DNA of 7,415 bases from Auritidibacter sp. Marseille-P8566. Lineage in GTDB: Bacteria > Bacteroidota > Bacteroidia > Flavobacteriales > Flavobacteriaceae. The stretch spans positions 1 through 7,415 of the forward strand of contig CALPQA020000086.1 in assembly GCA_943325595.2 (NCBI GenBank). Direction: 5' to 3'. Under the pieces are notes generated by a model. It worked only from the letters and a program-made list of their open reading frames with translations, made no database searches and was not told the origin of the DNA. The translations under genes were made by a program, and so were the position numbers. Of the stretch, positions 1 through 6,051 are shown in pieces; position 1 is the first letter of the stretch; each line of letters begins with the position of its first letter.

Positions 1-90
1 GAAATTAGAGACGTAGCCAAAAAATATTTAAATCCAAATCAACGATTGATATTGGATTATGTTCCATCAAAAGACAAAGCTCAAAACTAA
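1..90 (+). CDS. M16 (insulinase-like) peptidase, C-terminal end only
   Basis: This open frame enters from the left edge and ends at a TAA after 29 codons. The visible tail contains RDVAKKYLNPNQRLILDYVP, which resembles the end of M16 peptidase domains: a helix leading to 'a.kyl.p.n..i...p'. The stop lies 11 bp before the ATG of another M16 family gene, so the two are very probably co-transcribed. In many bacteria, paired M16 genes encode one subunit with the HxxEH zinc site and one without it. The downstream partner lacks the site, so this upstream gene is inferred to be the catalytic one, but its active-site region is outside the window. The family call rests on a short tail plus context. 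Confidence 0.7.
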   Translation, partial: EIRDVAKKYLNPNQRLILDYVPSKDKAQN

Positions 91-101
91 GATATTCTAT
101 T

Positions 102-2147
102 ATGAAAAAATCAATTATCCTATTATCAAGCTTGTTTTTAACCTTAATTATGCAAGCACAAGACAGAACTCAGCCAAAACCTGGACCATCTCCAGTAATC
201 AATATTAAGAAACCAGAATCTTTTACCCTTCCAAACGGGCTGAAAGTAATGGTTGTAGAAAACCACAAACTCCCAAGAGTCTCTTTCAATCTAAGCATTG
301 ACAATACTCCTTATGTAGAAGGTACTAAAAAAGGAGTTGCCGATTTAACCAGTAGCTTAATCGGAAACGGAAGTATGAAAATTCCAAAAGACGCTTTCAA
401 TGAAGAAATTGATTTCCTTGGAGCCGATTTAAATTTCTATTCTTCTGGAGCATCTGGAAGTAGTCTTTCTAAATATTCAGGTAGAATTCTTGAATTAATG
501 GCAGAAGGTGCTTTGAATCCTAACTTTACACAAGAGGAATTTGATAAAGAAAAAGACAAATTAATTGAAGGATTAAAAACACAAGAAAAAAGTGTAGCGG
601 CAGTAGCTGGAAGAGTTCAAAACGTTTTAGCTTTTGGAAAAAGTCATCCTTCTGGTGAATTCTTAAGCGAAGAAACAATCAAAAACGTAACGCTTTCTGA
701 TGTTGAGAGCAATTACCATACTAATTTTGTTCCTGAAAACGCGTACCTTATTATTATAGGGGATGTAAAATTCAAAGAAACCAAAAAAGCAGTTGAAAAA
801 CTATTTGGTTCTTGGGTAAAAGCAACGGCACCTTCATTAACCTATACTGATCCGAAAAATGTTCAGTATACTCAAATCAATTTTGTAGACATGCCAAATG
901 CCGTTCAATCGGAAATTGCATTGCAAAATACAGTGGATTTGAAAATGAATGACAAAGATTATTTTGCTACAATTGTTGCCAATCAAATTCTTGGTGGCGA
1001 CTTTAATAGTTATTTAAACATGAATCTTCGTGAAGCTCACGGTTGGACTTATGGCGCGCGTTCAAGCATTGGCGGAAGCAAATATATATCCACTTTTAGA
1101 GCTTCTACTCAAGTTAGAAACGCAGTAACCGATAGTGCGGTAGTTGAATTTTTCAAGGAGATTAAAAAAATCAGAACTGAAAAAGTAACCGACGAAATGT
1201 TAGCGAATGTAAAAGCGGGATATGTAGGTAAGTTTGTAATGCAAATTGAAAAGCCACAAACCGTTGCTGGATATGCATTACGAATCAAAACACAAGGACT
1301 TCCTGAAGATTTTTATGAGAATTACATCAAAAACATAAATGCGGTAACTGCAGAAGATGTTTTGGCTGTAGCCAATAAATATTTCCTTGAGGACAATATT
1401 AGAGTTGTAATTGTTGGTAAAGGAAGTGAAGTGCTTCCAGGTTTAGAAAAATTAAAAATCCCAATGTTTTATTTTGATAAATACGGAACGCCAACTGAAA
1501 AACCAGTGATGAAAAAAGCAGTTCCTGCTGGAGTTACTGTTAAAACGGTTTTAGACAATTATATCAAAGCAATTGGTGGACAAAAAGCACTTGCCACAGT
1601 AAAATCAGTAAGTTCAATAGCAACAGGAGAAATTCAAGGAACGGCTTTAGAAATGACATCAAAAGTTACCTCTTCTAATAAATTAGCTGTTGAAATGAAA
1701 GCGATGGGAATGACAATGATGAAGCAAGTTGTGAACGAAAAAGGAGCTTATGTAACCCAACAAGGACAACGAAAAGACCTTGATGGCGAAAAATTAGCAG
1801 AAACAAAAGCAACTGCAATCCCGTTTAACGAATTACAAATGGTACAAAAAACAGACATTACTTTAGACGGAATTGAATCGTTTAATGGTGCTGATGCCTA
1901 CGTTATCAAAAACGGAAAAACTACTTTGTATTATGATGTTACTTCAGGATTGAAAATCGGGAAAGCCGTTGTTCAAGAAGCAAATGGTCAAAAAATGACT
2001 CAGATTAGTAGCTTTGGTGATTATAAAGAAGTGAAAGGAATTAAGTTTCCATTTAAAACTACGTTGTCTTTTGGACCTCAAGAAATTGAATTCAAAACGA
2101 CAGAAGTTAAAATTAATGAAGGTATTACCGATGCTGATTTCTTGTAA
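102..2147 (+). CDS. Exported M16 family protein lacking the zinc site, with added C-terminal LolA-like domain
   Basis: The 681-residue protein starts with a signal peptide (residues 1-19, MKKSIILL... to MQA before QD), so it acts in the periplasm or envelope. Residues about 38-450 form two M16 repeats. The first has the FTLPNGLKVMVVENHKLP entry strand. Where active enzymes have HxxEH, this protein has D81-L-T-S84-S85 (in KGVADLTSSL), so no zinc can be bound in the usual way. The second repeat keeps the R310...Y317 pair (LREAHGWTYGA) typical of the non-catalytic half or subunit, which helps bind substrate. Residues about 478-681 are an additional domain (VLDNYIKAIGGQKAL onward, beta-rich, ending in KTTEVKINEGITDADFL). 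It resembles the LolA/LolB-like or 'outer-membrane lipoprotein-sorting' domains that Bacteroidota often append. The gene follows a partial M16 gene by 11 bp. The likely role is as the regulatory or substrate-binding partner of that peptidase. The start is the first ATG after the upstream stop and is supported by the signal peptide. Confidence 0.88.
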   Translation: MKKSIILLSSLFLTLIMQAQDRTQPKPGPSPVINIKKPESFTLPNGLKVMVVENHKLPRVSFNLSIDNTPYVEGTKKGVADLTSSLIGNGSMKIPKDAFNEEIDFLGADLNFYSSGASGSSLSKYSGRILELMAEGALNPNFTQEEFDKEKDKLIEGLKTQEKSVAAVAGRVQNVLAFGKSHPSGEFLSEETIKNVTLSDVESNYHTNFVPENAYLIIIGDVKFKETKKAVEKLFGSWVKATAPSLTYTDPKNVQYTQINFVDMPNAVQSEIALQNTVDLKMNDKDYFATIVANQILGGDFNSYLNMNLREAHGWTYGARSSIGGSKYISTFRASTQVRNAVTDSAVVEFFKEIKKIRTEKVTDEMLANVKAGYVGKFVMQIEKPQTVAGYALRIKTQGLPEDFYENYIKNINAVTAEDVLAVANKYFLEDNIRVVIVGKGSEVLPGLEKLKIPMFYFDKYGTPTEKPVMKKAVPAGVTVKTVLDNYIKAIGGQKALATVKSVSSIATGEIQGTALEMTSKVTSSNKLAVEMKAMGMTMMKQVVNEKGAYVTQQGQRKDLDGEKLAETKATAIPFNELQMVQKTDITLDGIESFNGADAYVIKNGKTTLYYDVTSGLKIGKAVVQEANGQKMTQISSFGDYKEVKGIKFPFKTTLSFGPQEIEFKTTEVKINEGITDADFL

Positions 2148-2168
2148 ATAAGATCAAAAATCAATTAT

Positions 2169-2204
2169 AAAGGCTATCTGAAAAGGTAGCCTTTTTTATT
2201 TTTT
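2169..2204 (+). terminator. Rho-independent terminator after the M16 genes
   Basis: An 11-bp stem (2169-2179 with 2184-2194, one G-T pair) closes a GAAA tetraloop and is followed by a T-rich run to 2204. It begins 21 bp after the M16 stop. The T run overlaps the stop codon of the convergent transporter gene. The same hairpin may also stop minus-strand transcripts, though the T run on that side is poor. Confidence 0.85.
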
Positions 2205-3062
2205 AGCGGATAAATAAACGCCAATTAAAATTATAAATGCCCCTAAAAACTGAATTGGAGTAAGCATTTCGTTATCTAATAATCCCCAAAAGAAGGCTAC
2301 AATTGGAATTAAATACGTTACAGAAGTTGCGAAAATGGGGGAAGAAATTTGGATTAATTTAAAGAAGATAATATTTGCAATTCCCGTTCCTACAACCCCT
2401 AAAATCAAAATAAATAAAACTGCATCTTGTGTTTTCTCAATGTGAATAATTTGGTTAAAATCTGAAAAATACAATATCAAACAAGCGGGAAGCAACATAA
2501 CCGCAAAATTCCCAGTAGAAATAGTCAGTGGCGATAAATCGGACAAATATTTCTTGATTAAATTCACATTAATTGCATAACAAATAGAAGCGATTATTAT
2601 CAAAATTGCGTAGTAATAATTTTGGTTGGGATGATTAAGAGCGCCATTGAAAACGAGAAGAATGCTACCTATAAACCCAATAATTACGCCAAATACCTGA
2701 CTCCTTTTGAAATTCAAACCAAAAACGATAACGCCTAAAATCAAAGTATTTAAAGGCGTCAAGGAATTGAGAATTGCACTAATAGAACTGTCGATTTGAG
2801 TTTCGGCAATTGAGAAAAGAAAAGCAGGAATAAAGGTCCCAAATAAAGAAGTTAGGGCAATATATTTCCATTTCCCTTGAGGAATAGTAGGCAAAGTTTT
2901 AAACCCGATGGCCAAGAGAAAAATGGCGGCAAAAATAATTCGTAAAGAACCCAACTGAAAAGGGGATAATCCAACCAAACCTCTTTTAATTAATATAAAA
3001 GAACTTCCCCAAATCAAGGAAAGCAGTAAAAGGAACAACCATTTGGTTTGCTTAGAATTCAT
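2196..3062 (-). CDS. EamA/DMT (drug/metabolite transporter) superfamily permease
   Basis: The 288-residue protein is almost entirely hydrophobic, with about ten predicted membrane helices (roughly 8-26, 34-52, 67-86, 92-115, 122-140, 150-168, 180-199, 213-235, 242-261, 268-286). This is the usual size and topology of a two-repeat EamA transporter of the inner membrane. The first repeat opens with the family signature LIWGSSFILIKRGL. Both repeats have the helix-with-proline segment (NSLTPLNTLILG near residue 100 and VTYLIPIVAFFWG near 250), which also marks the duplicated fold. Such proteins move small metabolites, often amino acids or their derivatives, outward. The substrate cannot be told from sequence. 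The gene stands alone and is convergent with the M16 genes. I see no clear promoter in the 116 bp between it and the divergent HMA gene. The start is supported by the short, positively charged N-terminus before helix 1. Confidence 0.9.
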   Translation of the reverse strand: MNSKQTKWLFLLLLSLIWGSSFILIKRGLVGLSPFQLGSLRIIFAAIFLLAIGFKTLPTIPQGKWKYIALTSLFGTFIPAFLFSIAETQIDSSISAILNSLTPLNTLILGVIVFGLNFKRSQVFGVIIGFIGSILLVFNGALNHPNQNYYYAILIIIASICYAINVNLIKKYLSDLSPLTISTGNFAVMLLPACLILYFSDFNQIIHIEKTQDAVLFILILGVVGTGIANIIFFKLIQISSPIFATSVTYLIPIVAFFWGLLDNEMLTPIQFLGAFIILIGVYLSAKK

Positions 3063-3122
3063 AATCAGTATTTATTGTGTAAAATTGTAATAATTTTATG
3101 AATAACGACTTTCTTTTTTAGT

Positions 3123-3130
3123 TATTTTTG
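3123..3130 (+). promoter_or_regulatory. Candidate -7 element for the HMA lipoprotein gene
   Basis: TATTTTTG matches the Bacteroidota -7 consensus TAnnTTTG. It lies 48 bp before the ATG, which would give a leader of roughly 40 nt. No TTG lies 17-23 bp upstream, so the -33 element is absent or degenerate. The element sits in the divergent spacer shared with the transporter gene. Confidence 0.45.
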
Positions 3131-3178
3131 TAGACAATTAAAAATCAGACAGTCCCCTAAATCAAAAAATATAGTATT

Positions 3179-3565
3179 ATGAATCTTTCTAAATCAATAA
3201 TGGCAGTAGCGTTAGCAAGTTTTTTATTTATTAGTTGCAAAAAAAATGAAACGTCACAGGCAAAAATTACTACAGAATCTACTACATCTAATAAAGAAAG
3301 TGCAGTCGCAGTGAAACCCGAAACAGCCAGTTTTAACATCGATGGAATGACATGTGCTATTGGTTGTGCAAAAACGATTCAAGAAAAATTAGCCGGAATG
3401 GATGGTGTTCAAAATGCAACTGTTGATTTTGATAAAAAAACAGCAGTAGTGGCTTTTGATGCGACTAAACAAACTCCTGAAAAATTGGTCGAAGCTGTTG
3501 AAGGTGCAGCAGATGGAAAAACGTATAAAGTTTCAAATTTAAAAACGTCAGGCGAAAAATCGTAA
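3179..3565 (+). CDS. HMA (heavy-metal-associated) domain lipoprotein with a CxxxC motif
   Basis: The 128-residue protein has a lipoprotein signal ending in the lipobox FISC with Cys20 as the lipidated residue. A Ser/Thr/Lys-rich linker (about 21-49) follows, then one HMA domain (about 50-118). The domain shows the beta-alpha-beta-beta-alpha-beta pattern: SFNIDGMTC, the helix AKTIQEKLAGMDGV, NATVDFDKKTAVVAFD, and the helix TPEKLVEAVEGA. Classical HMA domains bind Cu(I), or Zn/Cd, through GMTCxxC. Here the cysteines are C59 and C63 in MTCAIGCAK, one residue farther apart. The protein is expected to be a membrane-anchored metal binder or chaperone facing the periplasm or surface, but which metal is bound, if any, is unknown. 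No P-type ATPase or CusABC-like gene is adjacent. A terminator follows within about 25 bp, so it appears to be a single-gene transcript. Confidence 0.88.
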   Translation: MNLSKSIMAVALASFLFISCKKNETSQAKITTESTTSNKESAVAVKPETASFNIDGMTCAIGCAKTIQEKLAGMDGVQNATVDFDKKTAVVAFDATKQTPEKLVEAVEGAADGKTYKVSNLKTSGEKS

Positions 3566-3587
3566 TTTTTTTGACTTAATAATCACG

Positions 3588-3624
3588 AGAAGGAATCCAT
3601 AATAAATATCGGTTCCTTTTTTTT
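3588..3624 (+). terminator. Terminator of the HMA lipoprotein gene
   Basis: The stem 3590-3597 with 3611-3618 (AAGGAATC/GGTTCCTT, one G-T pair) can extend by two weak pairs outward. It has a 13-nt loop and runs into eight T residues (3617-3624). It lies between two convergent genes. The opposite strand lacks a T run, so it should work mainly for the plus-strand gene. Confidence 0.7.
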
Positions 3625-3631
3625 ATAACAA

Positions 3632-4138
3632 TTATTTAGTTTTTAATTTTTCGATTAAGGCGGACTCTATTTTGTCTTTAATTTTAATCACCTCGGAAGT
3701 GTTTTCGTTTGGTATTGTCATTGAAAGTACATAATGCGCAATTTTCCAATCATTACCCTCTTTTATCAGCACACCAGAACCCCGACAAATTTTCATTTGA
3801 GTGTCTAACAGCTCGTCAAACCAAGCAGTGGTTCCTGTTTCATTTATATAAATATTTCTTTGCAAAAGTTTGAAATCCCAAGCTTTTCCTTTATCAAAAT
3901 AGGGTTTTGAGAAGGCTCTAAAAGCTTCGTTTTGCCAATTTTCGGTTGCATCAGTTCCAATAAAAACACCTTTGGATGTCATCAATGAGAAATAAGTTTC
4001 AAACTGAGCATTTGAAGCCGCTTTGTGCCATGAGTCAAGTGTAAAACTAATTTTTTTCTGATTCAAACTTGTAGTATTCAATTCAGATTTACAAGCAACC
4101 ATTAATAAAAGTAATAATCCGTAATAAAAATATTTCAT
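3632..4138 (-). CDS. SnoaL/NTF2-like fold lipoprotein (DUF4440/SnoaL_3 type)
   Basis: The frame is open to an ATG at 4168, but the ATG at 4138 is preferred. It gives a 168-residue protein beginning MKYFYYGLLLLLMVACKSE, a standard lipoprotein signal with Cys16 in the lipobox MVAC. The longer form would place ten polar residues before it. The mature part (about 28-155) has the NTF2-like cone-fold pattern: a first helix with DSWHKAASNAQFETYFSLM, then GVFIGTDATENW, the helix EAFRAFSKPYF, and strands ending in CRGSGVLIKEGNDWKIAHYVLSM. This order matches the SnoaL_3/DUF4440 group, whose members are small-molecule binding or cyclase-like proteins and frequently have no known role. No catalytic residue can be assigned safely. 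A charged helix (EVIKIKDKIESALIEKLKTK) closes the protein. It stands alone and converges with the HMA lipoprotein gene. Confidence 0.82.
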   Translation of the reverse strand: MKYFYYGLLLLLMVACKSELNTTSLNQKKISFTLDSWHKAASNAQFETYFSLMTSKGVFIGTDATENWQNEAFRAFSKPYFDKGKAWDFKLLQRNIYINETGTTAWFDELLDTQMKICRGSGVLIKEGNDWKIAHYVLSMTIPNENTSEVIKIKDKIESALIEKLKTK

Positions 4139-4348
4139 TTCAAATGATTTAGAAAACGAATGTACCAATTATTCTATTACCATTTATAAAAACTAAATTA
4201 ATACCGATTGGTCCACTTAAATTATTTATTTATAAAGCAAATTATGAGACTTAATTATGCCTTAATAATCCATTTTAAACCTAATTTCAATCGAAGTTAT
4301 CTACTTTAAAGGGTGTAAATTCCTGATTAAGGCTAATTTGATAATTTT

Positions 4349-4379
4349 TTGTGTTTTATGAAATGTAAAACTATTTTTG
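4349..4379 (+). promoter_or_regulatory. Candidate flavobacterial promoter (TTG-N20-TAnnTTTG)
   Basis: TTG at 4349-4351 is followed, with a 20-bp spacer, by TATTTTTG at 4372-4379. This fits the known Flavobacterium consensus TTG-N17-23-TAnnTTTG on both boxes and spacing, and is the best such match in the window. Transcription would start near 4386 and run through the hairpin at 4442-4471 toward the T9SS protein gene. That would make either a leader of about 240 nt or a short separate RNA. Confidence 0.5.
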
Positions 4380-4441
4380 AGCATAATTTAAATTTGTTTA
4401 TACATAAATAACCTACTTATTTACTCAAATCTAAGGAGGTC

Positions 4442-4471
4442 GGAGAAGGATCTTGAGGGAGGTCCTTCTTC
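4442..4471 (+). promoter_or_regulatory. Stable hairpin in a G/A-rich island
   Basis: AGAAGGATC (4444-4452) pairs with GGTCCTTCT (4461-4469) with one G-T pair and an 8-nt loop TTGAGGGA. Two more pairs can form outside it. The heptamer GGAGGTC occurs at 4435-4441 and again at 4458-4464, so the upstream copy could compete for pairing. No T run follows directly, so it is not a standard terminator. It could be an RNA structure in the leader, part of a small RNA, or a remnant of a repeat. Confidence 0.5.
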
Positions 4472-4595
4472 TATAAACAAATTCTATAAGCCCTATTTCA
4501 TAGCTTTTTTATATGTTTTTTTGCTTCCAAAAACATTTGATCCTTAAAATTTACTTATTTAAAAAAAATCTAAGAATATTTATCCCAAAAAAAAC

Positions 4596-4603
4596 TAATT
4601 TTG
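4596..4603 (+). promoter_or_regulatory. Candidate -7 element for the T9SS protein gene
   Basis: TAATTTTG matches TAnnTTTG exactly and ends 21 bp before the ATG, giving a short leader of roughly 15 nt. No TTG is found at 17-23 bp upstream; that stretch is mostly A and T. It may work with an activator or be a chance match, leaving the promoter at 4349-4379 as the alternative. Confidence 0.45.
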
Positions 4604-4624
4604 CGAATCATCTAATTACGTTTT

Positions 4625-5890
4625 ATGCTTAAAAAATACCTTATCCCTCTAGTATTATTAATTGGGGCATCAACTTTTTCTCAAATAAAAATTTTATTTG
4701 ATGCTACAAAAGTTCAAATGGCTGGAAGTGCTGATTGGGTAATAGATGCCGATTTGCATAATTTATATACCAATAATGCTTTAAATATTGGCGGTACAGA
4801 ATCAAATCCTCAGAGAATCCCTACACCATTACAAGCAACAATTACGGCTACTACATCAGAGACCTATTGGGATGGTGCCTTGTCGCATTGGGCAATTGAT
4901 TGCGTTAGACAAGGATATACCGTAGAAACTTTACCATGGAATGGACGAATAACTTATGGAGACGCAACTAATATTCAGGACTTGAGCAATTATAAGGTTT
5001 TTGTAGTTGACGAGCCTAATATTTTATTTTCTGCAATAGAGAAAAACGCTATTGTAAATTTTGTTAAAAACGGTGGTGGATTAATGATGATTGCCGACCA
5101 TACCATTTCTGATAGGAACAACGACGGCTCAGATTCATTAATGATCTGGAATGACTTGATGACTACTAACACAGTTCTTGCAAATCCGTTCGGTATTTCT
5201 TTTGATGCTGTAGATATTAGCCAAACTACCTCAGCCGTTGCAAATCTTGTTACAAATCAAATTCTTCATGGTCCCGTGTCGCCCATAACGTGTTCTACAT
5301 GTGGAAATGTCACTCAGGCTAAATGGTCAAATGGAACAACGATGACGTTAAGTCCAACAGCAAATGCGTCGGTAACGGGATTAATTTATAAAACAGGTTC
5401 AAGTATTACAGGTACTACAAATGTTATGTGTGCTTCAGCGACTTATTTAGCTGGGAAAGTCGTTGCAATTGGCGATAGTTCAATTCCAGATGATGGAACT
5501 GGGGATCCAAGTGATACTTTATATGATGGATATATTGCAGATGCTGGAGGAAATCATCAAAAGTTACTCATGAATGCTACGGTTTGGCTTGCAACTAATT
5601 CTACAATGAATACAAGTATTTTTGATGCAAATGAAACCGCTATAGAAATTGCTCCAAATCCAATTTTGAACAAGGAATTGAAATTGTATTTTAATACTAC
5701 TTCTTCCTTAATTTCAGAATTCATGATATTTGACACAATGGGGAGACTTATGAAAGTAGTTCAATTAAACGATACTAACTCAAATGGATTTCAAATAATC
5801 AATTGTGAAGAACTTAATCCTGGTTTGTATTTTGGGTGTTTTAAAACAGACTCCATTGCTAAAACAATTCGTTTTAGTGTTTCAAATTAA
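4625..5890 (+). CDS. Secreted amidotransferase-like-fold protein with C-terminal T9SS sorting domain
   Basis: The 421-residue protein has a signal peptide (1-19, ending TFS before Q20). A globular domain of about 300 residues follows, then a type A T9SS sorting domain (about 338-421: APNP at 343-346, LKLYF, EFMIFDTMGRLMKVV, LNPGLYFGCF, final strand KTIRFSVSN). It is therefore expected to cross the outer membrane by the Por/Spr pathway and be released or surface-attached. In the globular part, YKVFVVDEPN, EKNAIVNFVKNGGGLMMIADH and the closing GKVVAIGDSS resemble the Rossmann-like core of class I glutamine-amidotransferase-fold or trimerisation-type domains. The nucleophile cysteine of true amidotransferases is not seen at the expected turn. 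Distinctive acidic motifs are DATKVQMAGSADWVIDAD (26-43), ADHTISDRNNDGSDS (157-171) and GDSSIPDDGTGDPSD (283-297). They look like conserved ligand or metal sites. C223 and C226 (ITCSTCGN) may form a disulfide. The substrate is unknown. It precedes a secreted phosphoesterase gene. Confidence 0.8.
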   Translation: MLKKYLIPLVLLIGASTFSQIKILFDATKVQMAGSADWVIDADLHNLYTNNALNIGGTESNPQRIPTPLQATITATTSETYWDGALSHWAIDCVRQGYTVETLPWNGRITYGDATNIQDLSNYKVFVVDEPNILFSAIEKNAIVNFVKNGGGLMMIADHTISDRNNDGSDSLMIWNDLMTTNTVLANPFGISFDAVDISQTTSAVANLVTNQILHGPVSPITCSTCGNVTQAKWSNGTTMTLSPTANASVTGLIYKTGSSITGTTNVMCASATYLAGKVVAIGDSSIPDDGTGDPSDTLYDGYIADAGGNHQKLLMNATVWLATNSTMNTSIFDANETAIEIAPNPILNKELKLYFNTTSSLISEFMIFDTMGRLMKVVQLNDTNSNGFQIINCEELNPGLYFGCFKTDSIAKTIRFSVSN

Positions 5891-5917
5891 TTATCATATT
5901 CTACGATGTCATTAAGT

Positions 5918-5959
5918 ATTAATCCCAACATTTTACTCCAATAGTGTTGGGAAATTAAT
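5918..5959 (+). terminator. Hairpin between the two secreted-protein genes, possible weak terminator
   Basis: TCCCAACA (5923-5930) pairs perfectly with TGTTGGGA (5945-5952). Five further pairs (5918-5922 with 5955-5959) form if two A residues bulge. The loop is 14 nt. What follows is A-rich (TTAAAAAATTC) before a T-rich stretch at 5970-5986, so termination would be inefficient. It may partly separate the two genes or protect a transcript 3' end. Confidence 0.5.
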
Positions 5960-6014
5960 TAAAAAATTCATTTTCTTAAAATTTTTAACAAAACCGTTTA
6001 AACCATTTAAATTT

Positions 6015-6021
6015 TATTTTG
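6015..6021 (+). promoter_or_regulatory. Weak -7-like element before the phosphoesterase gene
   Basis: TATTTTG is one base shorter than TAnnTTTG and lies 30 bp before the ATG. No TTG is present at the proper upstream spacing. It suggests that the phosphoesterase gene may have its own start of transcription, but read-through from the gene upstream is equally possible. Confidence 0.25.
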
Positions 6022-6051
6022 TCTAATTGAATATTCAAAAGTTAAAATATT

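Larger units (their letters stand above)
4139..4624. other. Long AT-rich intergenic region (486 bp) with promoter-like and hairpin elements
   Basis: No convincing coding frame is visible on either strand. The region separates divergent genes (the SnoaL-like lipoprotein to the left, the T9SS protein to the right). It contains a TTG-N20-TATTTTTG promoter match (4349-4379), a G/A-rich block with a stable hairpin (4433-4472), T-rich tracts around 4505-4522, and a second -7 box close to the downstream ATG (4596-4603). The GC-rich block stands out sharply from its surroundings. I see no clear flavobacterial promoter for the minus-strand gene. A TAGATTTG match on that strand (4433-4426) has no -33 partner. 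Confidence 0.7.

Noticed and set aside
3157..3339. 60-codon minus-strand open frame over the start of the HMA lipoprotein gene
   Set aside because: It lies opposite a well-supported signal peptide and linker and has no recognisable domain or promoter.
4139..4168. Ten-codon N-terminal extension of the SnoaL-like lipoprotein (ATG at 4168)
   Set aside because: It would put ten polar residues before a complete lipoprotein signal that starts at the inner ATG.
4426..4433. TAGATTTG -7-like element on the minus strand as promoter of the SnoaL-like gene
   Set aside because: No TTG lies at the right distance and it is about 290 bp from the start codon; a chance match is likely in AT-rich DNA.
4453..4476. 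TTG-started mini-frame of seven codons after the AAGGAGGT site, as a leader peptide
   Set aside because: The spacing of 12 nt, the TTG start and the lack of SD use in this lineage make translation unlikely.
4492..4513. AAGC...GCTT hairpin before a T run as a terminator for a small RNA
   Set aside because: The stem has only four pairs and cannot be extended, so it is too weak to list as a terminator on its own.
4990..5172. 60-codon minus-strand open frame inside the T9SS protein gene
   Set aside because: It is antisense to the conserved core of a clear gene and has no features of its own.
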